DNA from: Aplectana chamaeleonis
Taxonomy: Eukaryota > Nematoda > Chromadorea > Rhabditida > Cosmocercidae
Assembly: GCA_029168955.1 (NCBI GenBank)
Contig: JAPDOI010000368.1
Coordinates: forward strand, 124,001-188,000
Direction: 5' to 3'
Length of the DNA: 64,000 bases
Position numbers and translations under genes: made by a program. This document shows, one piece after another, positions 53,301 through 62,300 of this stretch. Every line of letters starts with the position of its first letter. The stretch's first letter is position 1. The notes beneath the pieces are model-generated. The model saw only the letters and a program-made list of their open reading frames with translations. It had not been told where the DNA came from and did no database searches.

Positions 53301-56300
53301 ACCACTCATTGCTAGCATGATGTTTTCTAGCGCAAGCGAAATCTCGCCCTCGCGATGGAAATTTTCTGCCCTCCTAGCGGGTATTTTCTCTTCCCCTTGC
53401 GGGCATATTCTCTTCTCCAGGCAGGCATTTTCTCCTCTCTCGCGGGCAAAATCTCCTGCTGAAATATACTCGTGCGGCTCGGGCAAAATTTCACGTAATC
53501 CTGAATAACTGTTCTGGAGCTTCCACTCGTAATTTCCCATGTTTCGCATCGTTTATGGGCAGAACATTTTGCTTACGGCTCATTCTGATAACGGTGAGAG
53601 ATTCGTAGGGTTCTTCTTGAGAATTCATGTCCATCACGCTTTTTCGCCAAGTTATATAGAGCGCGGGGATTGTAGAAATTTAGAATAACATTTCCCCTAC
53701 TCTGCTGGTAAATCGTTTACGAATACAGGCCCAAATTTGGGAGGTTACTACTCTCGACCGTTTGCATGCTCAGGGCTAGGCCCTGTTTATGCACCGGCGG
53801 AATGAAAACGCCCTGCTAGGACATTGTCGCAGTTTGCCATGTTGAATCTGCTAACTTGTTTACACGCCATAATGCAGGCCAGAATAATGGAGTGCTTTCA
53901 AAGTGTTATGCCACTAATGTTTTCTTCGTCCATCGTAGAATTATTGCAGGAAACTTTTCCTAATCTAATACTCTGCCCATTGTGAAGATTATTTTATTGT
54001 GTTTCAAGAAATTTAACCCTGAAAATAAGAAGCTGATAGAAGTTGGCAAACTTCCATGCGGGTAGGTCCCGCAACAACACACTGCGCGGTGTGGTGAAGT
54101 ACGTTGCTAGGGTGGTAGTCGTAATGTGTCCAAACCGCGGAAAGAGCATGGGGAAGAGCGGAGGTCTGTGATTGTCGGTACGCGGTGTGTGCCCCAATTA
54201 CGGCCGTTCGCGCCTTTCAGCCCTTGCGGCCCGGACACATGATGACAACCCGCATAACTGCTCAGCGCGGACTTCTTTTGCGTTTTTCTTGGTACAAATT
54301 TTTCTTTCGTAGTATCTCAACGCAAATGAAGTGTCTCCGAAGGACAGTTGTCTTGTCATATTCGCAGTGTCCCACCGGTGTATAATTAGGGTCCTTTTGA
54401 ATAAGGAAGTCGCCACGCTACAAGCCGGGAAAAGCGGCACGCGGGAAGACCAAGAGATGATGGCTTTCGTGCCTAATTCGGCTTCTCGGACGTTTGTTGT
54501 TACCCAGCTATTATTATTGAACCAATCAACTGTTTCATCAGTTTCTAAACGTTTCACAACTCAAAAAACAAGCATTCCATAGCTCACCGCCAAAGAAGGA
54601 TCTCTCATAGCAGCCTGGGCTGTCGAAGATTCTCTCTCTGCAGCTGGGCCGATAAAGGACGGATCTCGCATGGCAGCTAGGACGGTAGATGACTCAATTC
54701 TTGCAACTGGAGCTCCCTCTTTTGTTGTCGAGAATTTTTCCTGTGTGGCAGGTTGAGCTGTAGGCGGTTCTGGCAAGGTGACTTGTGTTTCTTCTGCTGC
54801 TTTCACTGCGCTTCTCGGTACACTGAAATTTTCAAAATGAGAGTACAATAAGGGCGAATTGCGCTAAGTCGGCTTATTCGCAGCCAGACTGCTGCGCCGG
54901 TTCCAGTAATTTGAATGCCAAGCGGCACCGAAGGCAACTTACTCTTGTGCTGCAACTGCTGCAGTAGCCGCGCCGATTTGCAACGGAGGATTTTTTGCTG
55001 AAAACATCGTGAAACAAATTTTGGCAAAACTTCATCATGCATGAGCCATAGTCGTGTGTTTCAATAAAAATCCTTTAGCTCCGGATTATTTATCACAAAA
55101 CACCGAAAATAAAACTCTAGAAGTTCCACTCGACTGTTAGAAACCGTCGGTAGTCTTTCGGTGTACAGCACCTGAAGAAGAAACATGAGCACGTTAACTC
55201 TACGGTGCTGAACGTATGCAAACATCCTTGGCCTGCTCTATGGCATTCTTATCGTTAGGAGGACGGAACCCCGAGTCGACTGGAGCCAGTAGGGCCCCCG
55301 TCAGACTTGGTCGAAAGCCGACTGAGTCAGGGTGGGAAAACCGACCTCGGGTTCATTAGCCCTGCACGTGTGCGTGCGTGGTACACCAGTATCGACTCGG
55401 TGGATTGCAGACACAAGCAGACGGTCGCAGAGGGACTATTCGTATGAATCTACTGCACCCCTCTGTCACTATTTCGGTGCGTATCGATCGGGTGAGACTA
55501 ATTTTACCGACCAGGGGTGGAATTCACGAAACGCTAACCACGTTTTAGCCATGGCTAGCGTAGCTATGGTTAAGCACACCGTGTGCTAATCGATTGGCCT
55601 CAAACCATGGCTAAAACGTGCTTATTGTTTCGTGAATTCCAGCCCAGGTCTGACGGGGACCACAAGGCCTCCCCGCTAAGGGCCTATTCATACTTCCAAC
55701 CTCTCGCTCTGCCAGAGCGGTCCGATCGGCAAAAGAGGTGAGTATGAATGAAAGCACGACCTCCCGCTCCTCCCGCTCCGCCAGTGAGGCCTCCGTCATA
55801 GTCGGTGGATCTAATGAGTCCCACCGGGTCGATACGCATCGAATTCGTGGAAAACGGGTGCAAAAAAATCAACCCACTGAGTCCGACTGCGACCGTCTGA
55901 TGCCCACCGCTATCCCCCCGGTCGATACGGATATTTCTCATGCGTACAAGGGCGGGGTCAATGCACCGACTGAGTCCCACTGAGTCCCACCGAAATCATC
56001 CTCACCCCACCCGGTCGATATAGGTGTTTGTCACGTGATTTGGGTGCATTTTTTCGGCCGACTGCGACCTGCCGAGTCCCGCCGCATCTCAACTCTCGTC
56101 GTCTGCGCTCTGCCCCACCTACTGAGGCCGGATTCATCATTGCGCAGACCCTGGGTTTGCCGATTTGGGTTGGGTTCAGCGCCGTCGCAACCCAATTTTT
56201 CGGCATTCATCAATTTAATGACCCATCGGAAAATGGGTTTGGGTTCCAGAGAACACGAGGCGGGAGCAAGCGGTCCACCCAACCCAACCCTAAATTAGCA

Positions 56301-59300
56301 GCTAAATAACGCGCTCTAGCGCCGATTTCAGAAATAATGTACTGTGACTTCCAAAAATTACTTATTATTAGTGCTCTTACTACTTTTATACGTGATTGGA
56401 CAGATCGTCAGAATCTGTTCTCGACTTCGTATTTGATGGGCTACCTAAAAATTATTGACTCAAACGCTGGCTGGGAAGTTTTTATAAAATTTCGAGCCTT
56501 TTAGAATCTTGAGACTTCCAATAAAGCTTCGCGCCTTCCCTCTCATATTTCCGTCATCATCTTTCATTGTTTCCCTTCTTTCAATACTCGGATTTAAGCT
56601 ACCGCCAGCCTCTCATAGCATTCTTCCGCGCTATTCTGATTTAGCTAGTGTTCATTTCTCATCCGATTTTAAATTTTCTTCAAAGTTCTATCGTTCTTCC
56701 TTTCCTTTGAGTTTCAATTTCTTTTTGCTCTTCTGTCCCCCTAAGTTTTCATTTTATCTCAGAAATCGTACAAGAATGAAGTTCTTCCCTCTGGAGCTGT
56801 GGGGAGCCAGATGCGATCGATATGAAGGAAAACTTTGTCAGAATATGTTCTAATACATTTTTAAAACAAAGTGCATCCATTGAAAGGCTTTCTCTGGCCC
56901 GGACCGTTCTGTTTTGCAACATTGATTATGTTCCATTTTTCCTATTTGAGTATATTCCCACTGCAGTGTGTTACTACAGGTGTTACGTACAGTGACTTGC
57001 TCTATAAACTATTTCAACACGCCAGTACTTTTTCTAAAATCGAAAAAGGGCAATTAATTCATCCATAGTGTAACCCATGATTCTCTGTTAGTTTGATCGA
57101 AAAGAAAAACAAAATGCTTTTTAATCCGCTATGCAAATCTTGATAATGATAAATTTGAGAGCCCCCTTTCCAGAAAATCACTTCAGAATTTAAGGGGTTG
57201 TTATTGAAGCACAAAAGATAAAATACATGGCGCAATTTGCTCGGGTGCAGCTTGAATTCGAACAAAACGGAACATATTTGAACCAAGTTTTCGAAATACG
57301 GATTACGACTGGCTTCAGACAGCACCAGAAGTTGCAGTGCCTCCTTTCCGATTTGTGCTGCGGTGAGTATCCTTGCCTATACTTCTGGGGTTCTAAGAAA
57401 AACATGAATAGGCAGAGGAACATGAAAATGGAAACCGCGATAAAAGCAGACGAATTGTATAAAAACAGTGACTACTTGGATGAGAAACCAACACTACCTA
57501 GGTACACGACAAGAGCAAAAAATGTTATATAAGGGCTTGGCCATTGAGAAAATTGAGTATTGATTGGACGGCAAATTGAAAATAGACGTCGCGAAAATAC
57601 TTTGTGCATTCGCAGACGCCTCTCGTGCGGACAAAAAATGGCTCCGGGGAACCAACCCAAGATTTGCGTTGATGAATCAAAGGTGCTGGGTTGTCCAACC
57701 CAAACCCAATTTCCGAACCCAGGTCTGGCGAACCCAGGGCCGGCGCTAACCCGTTTTTCAATGATGAATCCGGCCTCTGCTGATACGGAAATCAGGTTCA
57801 TTTCATGCAAAAAAAATCATTTGTCCAATGATGATTCCTAAAAATGGTTTGCGAGTTGAAGACAAAGACATGTTGAAAACAAGAAAAACTAGCCACCAAA
57901 CACGTTCCGATTTACAGCTGAGGTCATAATCGTCACTATCAATTGCGTGTTTCGCAGAGGAACTGGTTAGCGCTGCGGACAACCGGACTCAGCAGGTTTT
58001 TCCACCCCGGACTCAGTCGGACTCAGCAGGTTTTTCGACGAAGTCTGACGGGGCCTGAAGTATGAATGCTTTAGAGACATCGCCATGGCAGAGCAAGAGG
58101 GGCGAAAAATTGGTGTTTGTTTCTAGAAATGAAGCGATGCGGGTGATCTTTAATAAGTTTGATAAGATATGTTGGTTTTGTTTTATGTAAAGGCTATCCA
58201 GAGATGAATTCTACAGATTTTCTCAATAGACAATGACTGATACCGCTATCGGAAAACCCATATCAGAGGCAACTTTCATTTTTATGATTGAATCTTGGAA
58301 GGCCCCCTCCAACTAGATTTGAGCCAAGATTCATAATCGCACGACAACCTCGTCGGTTTCTTGCGTACCTTCCGCATGGAGGCGTGCATTTCGATCCTTG
58401 CATTGCAAATTCAAACCCAACTGCAACTTTCCCGATTCTGTAAACGCGCACCCCATTTTAATCCTGTATACTTTCTACGACGTCCTGCGCACTCCCACTT
58501 GGGTCCCGCACACTTTCTGCGGCGTTCGGCGCACTCTCGCGTGGGTCCCGCACACTTTCTATGGCGTATTTCGCGCTTTCACTGAGGCCCCGCTACACTT
58601 ATATGACGTAATTTAGTGCAACAAGTAATGCTACCAACAAATGCCTCGGCGGTGCGGAAGGGGAGTATAAAAGCTCCAGAGACATCACTGTGGCGGGGCA
58701 GGAGGCGCGGGAGAGGCGGGAGGCACGAGAGGTCGCGTTTTCATTCATACTCGTCACTTTTTCCGCGCGGGCCGCTCTGGCAGAGCGAGAGGTTGGAAGT
58801 ATGAATAGGCCCTAACTACCAACTCAGGAACTCAGGGCGACGGCCGGCGAACCTCTATGCCGAAAACGACGGCCGGCGCCCCCCATTCGAGGGTGCCGGC
58901 CAGCGGCGTACCGCAAAACGCGCCACGCCATCTTCAATGTGGCCGGTTAGAAAGACAACTGATAGTGATCACGAATGATCACGTCGTAACGTGCTTATCA
59001 TTTGCACAGCCGGTATAAAAGACGCCTCATCTCACTAGAGTCCTCATTCCGCATTCTAATGCCGGCCCTGGAAGGTGACTTCGAGTCGCTCTCCGGAGGC
59101 CAGCATATTTCTGACCGCTGAGGGGATAGGGGTATCCCCACGGCTGGGGGGGGGGCGGTTTTTGCCGCGTCCAGCGGGGAGGGTGGTTCTTCCCCGCAGA
59201 CTGCGGCGGACCGAGGCGGGGAGTTTCTCCGCCGTGGGCCGGGGTGACATGTTTGAGGTAAGGCCCCGGTCATAGTTGGATGAGCCGACGTATCCAGTCC

Positions 59301-62300
59301 GGTCGGTACACACAGAAAGCAGTGAAAAAGGGATGCGAAAATCACCCGGTGTATCCCTCCAACATCCTCCAGCACCCCCCCCCCCCCAACACCCACCCGG
59401 TCGATACGTATGATTAAAATGATGGAGTGAGGTTGAGAAAATCACTCGGTGTATCCGATGCGGTCGATATCCATGCCATACGAGGATGACGGCGGATGAG
59501 AAAATCACCGGGTGGGCGGGCCAATGATAAATCATTGCGTATCACTAGAAAGCTGTCCACACTGCTACCTTCGTTTCTTCACTATACTCTCCTTCACTAT
59601 TTCTCTGAACAGGTGCAATCCTGTTGGCCACGTAATCATCGTCATATCTAGTGGGATACACCGAGTGATTTTCTCAACCTCACCCCTCCATTTTAATCAT
59701 ACGTATCGACCGGCTCAGGTACTCAGGACGACGGCCGGCGAAATTTTCCCAGCTGGCCCGCGGTCTCCGTCCTCCGGCCGCCCGCTTTTGGTTCGCCGGC
59801 CAGCCGTATGTCGACGGCCCGCCAAACTTTACCAGATGGCCCGCGATCACTATTTGTATTATTGCTCACCTCAAGCATGTCACACAGGCTCCACGGCGGA
59901 AGAACGCCCCGCCTCGGTCCGCTGCAGTCTGCGGTGAGGAACCACCCTCCCCGCGGATCGCGGCGAGAACCGCCCCCCCCCCTGCCGTGGGGATACCCCT
60001 ATACCCACAGCAGTCAAAAATATGCTAGCCTCCAGGGAGTGACTCGAAGTCACCTTCCAGGGCTGGCAGTAGAATGCCGATTGAGGACTCTAGTGAGATG
60101 AGGCGCCTTTATACCGGCTGTGCACGTGATAACCACGTTACGACGAGATCAGTCGTGATCATTATCAATTGTCTTTCCAACCGGCCAAATTGAAGATGGT
60201 GCGGCGTATTTTGTGGTTCGCGGGCGAGCCAATACCCGCGCTGCGTGTGCGTCGCATGCAGCATGGTTCGCCGCTGGCCGGCACCCTCGAAATGTGGGGC
60301 GCCGGCCGTCGTTTTTGGCATAGAGGTTCGCCGGCCGTCGCCCTGTATACCTGAGGGGTGGGTGTTGTGGGGTGTTGGGGGTGCTGGGGGGGGGGGGAGT
60401 CGGTGGGTTACAGATGCAAATAGCACCAACTCTGAGCGGGGCCTAAACAATAGTACAAGTAATGATTGCGGGCCATCTGGTAAAGGTCGACGGGCCAACG
60501 ACATGAAGCTGGCCGGCGAACCGAAAGCGGGCGGCCGGAGGACGGAGACCGTGGGCCAGCTGGGAAAGGTTCGCCGGCCGTCGTCCTGACTCAGATATTC
60601 GTGGGTAAGTTTCCGAGAACGACAACAGAACTTCCCTCGAATGAACTGGGGAACTTCCCCCGAATCGGGGGGAGGCGAAGGGGACGTCTCGACAGCAGGG
60701 CTGAGATTCATGAATGGCAAACCGTGGGCTACAGTTGGGTTTGCGGCGGAAATATCACGCATTCTTTGGAGGCGACCCAACCCTAGCCCATGGTTTGCTC
60801 TTCATGAATACCAGCCCAGAGTAATGGGGAAGTTCCCACAGCAGGAGTTCTCTTTGTTCTCCCCGAATGCAGGTCTTCCCGCGACCTTCCGACTGCTGAT
60901 CTTCCCATTGTAATGATTGATCAAAAATCAGCTTGCTGTAACTCGCTGTTCTCGACAGTCTCCTGTTCCTGAAAAACTGCGATCGGTCCAAAAATTTTCA
61001 TCTCTAGTTAAAGGTTATAGAGAAGCTTATTAGCTCCTCTGAAAACCAGGCAGAGATGCCCTACGTAGTCCTTGAGTGGCAGATCCACCCCCTCAACTTG
61101 CGAAGTGCGAAACCACCTCGCGACTAGCCCGTCTGCATCACCGTATACGCTGCGGCTTTGTTTTCGCGTTCATCATGTTCGGGGGGAGGCCATGGGAACA
61201 ACCGTGAAGCGAACTTCTCTTGTTCTCCCCAGAGTTGACTCCTTCGAACGCCTCATCGTTGTGTATAATTCAAGGGGAGAGGAGCGACACGTCCCCCTCC
61301 GGGGGGACGTCCCGCCCCTCTCTCCTCCACCGAGTGATAACGACCAGATCAGGTCTATTGTCCTCGGGAACTTCCCCACAAATCTCTGAGAACGACCAAA
61401 TCAGGTCTATTGTCCTCGGGAACTTCCCCACAAATTTCTGAGGAGACAAGCACGCTCATGCCGATCATTTTTTCCGCAGGGCTACCGTAACCCTCCTTTA
61501 AAATTTTTCCAAGTGTCAGCATGGTTATTAGCACATCTTAATAGCCAACAAACATGTTTGCACAATTTCGACCTCCTCAGCCTCTCCCCAGTGGCTTCTC
61601 GAGGAGAGCGGTGTGTGAATGAATGCATACCGCTCCTCCGCTCTTTTATACCCCGCATGTTATGAGCGTGTGTTTACATTCGTTATCATGTTTTGTTCAA
61701 GAATGGTTACGGTAGCCCTGCGGAAAAAGTGATCGGCATGGGCGTGCTTTTCGCACGGGCAAGAAGTTAGGAAAACAGCACCACCGGTGCACAAAATATG
61801 CCAAAATTGTAGCGCAAACTTGGAAAATTTAGAGCCAATTCGAGGGAGCCGATGGGGGGGGGGTGGGCTGGTTAAGAGCACCCGTGCACTCGTAGCTAAC
61901 AATCACGGCGGCTGCGGGGTGTAACTCGTCCATGTCCGCCGGAGGCTCCCTGGTTTTTGGGTAGGGGATTGAAACCACCGGGAGGGTAATACTCAGGGTG
62001 CGTGTGGGAGCCTTCATTGCTTTAAAGGCAAGGTCCGGGCAGTATTTCGAGTTTGAGATTTCCCGCTAAATCGATGCTCTTGCTATAGGTAGTCCGAAGG
62101 AACATGCGAAAACTGCGTAGAAACCGGTCTTCTTCAAGTTATTTCAGCCAATTCCGTTAGCCGATGATCCAGAAAAGTCAGAATAGTGTGGCCATTGTCC
62201 ATATTTTAGCGGTTGCCCACGCATTCTTCAAGAGTGCTGTGTAATTATCGGTCATTCCAGCCATGATTATCATGCTGTGAATACCGTAATCCCTGACATT

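Larger units (their letters stand above)
55678..58815. mobile_element. 3.1-kb segment with about 130-base inverted ends
   Basis: AGGGCCTATTCATACTTCCA and TGGAAGTATGAATAGGCCCT at the ends, followed inward by CTCGCTCTGCCAGAGCGG. Inside are inverted AACCCAA-rich segments at 56125-56300 and 57640-57800, and one exon-like frame at 57182-57357. Confidence 0.7.

Noticed and set aside
59040..59280. Possible U1 snRNA-like or LTR sequence after the TATA-like block
   Set aside because: The CCTGGAAGGTGAC similarity is too short, no Sm site or PBS was found, and the block is part of foldback arms.
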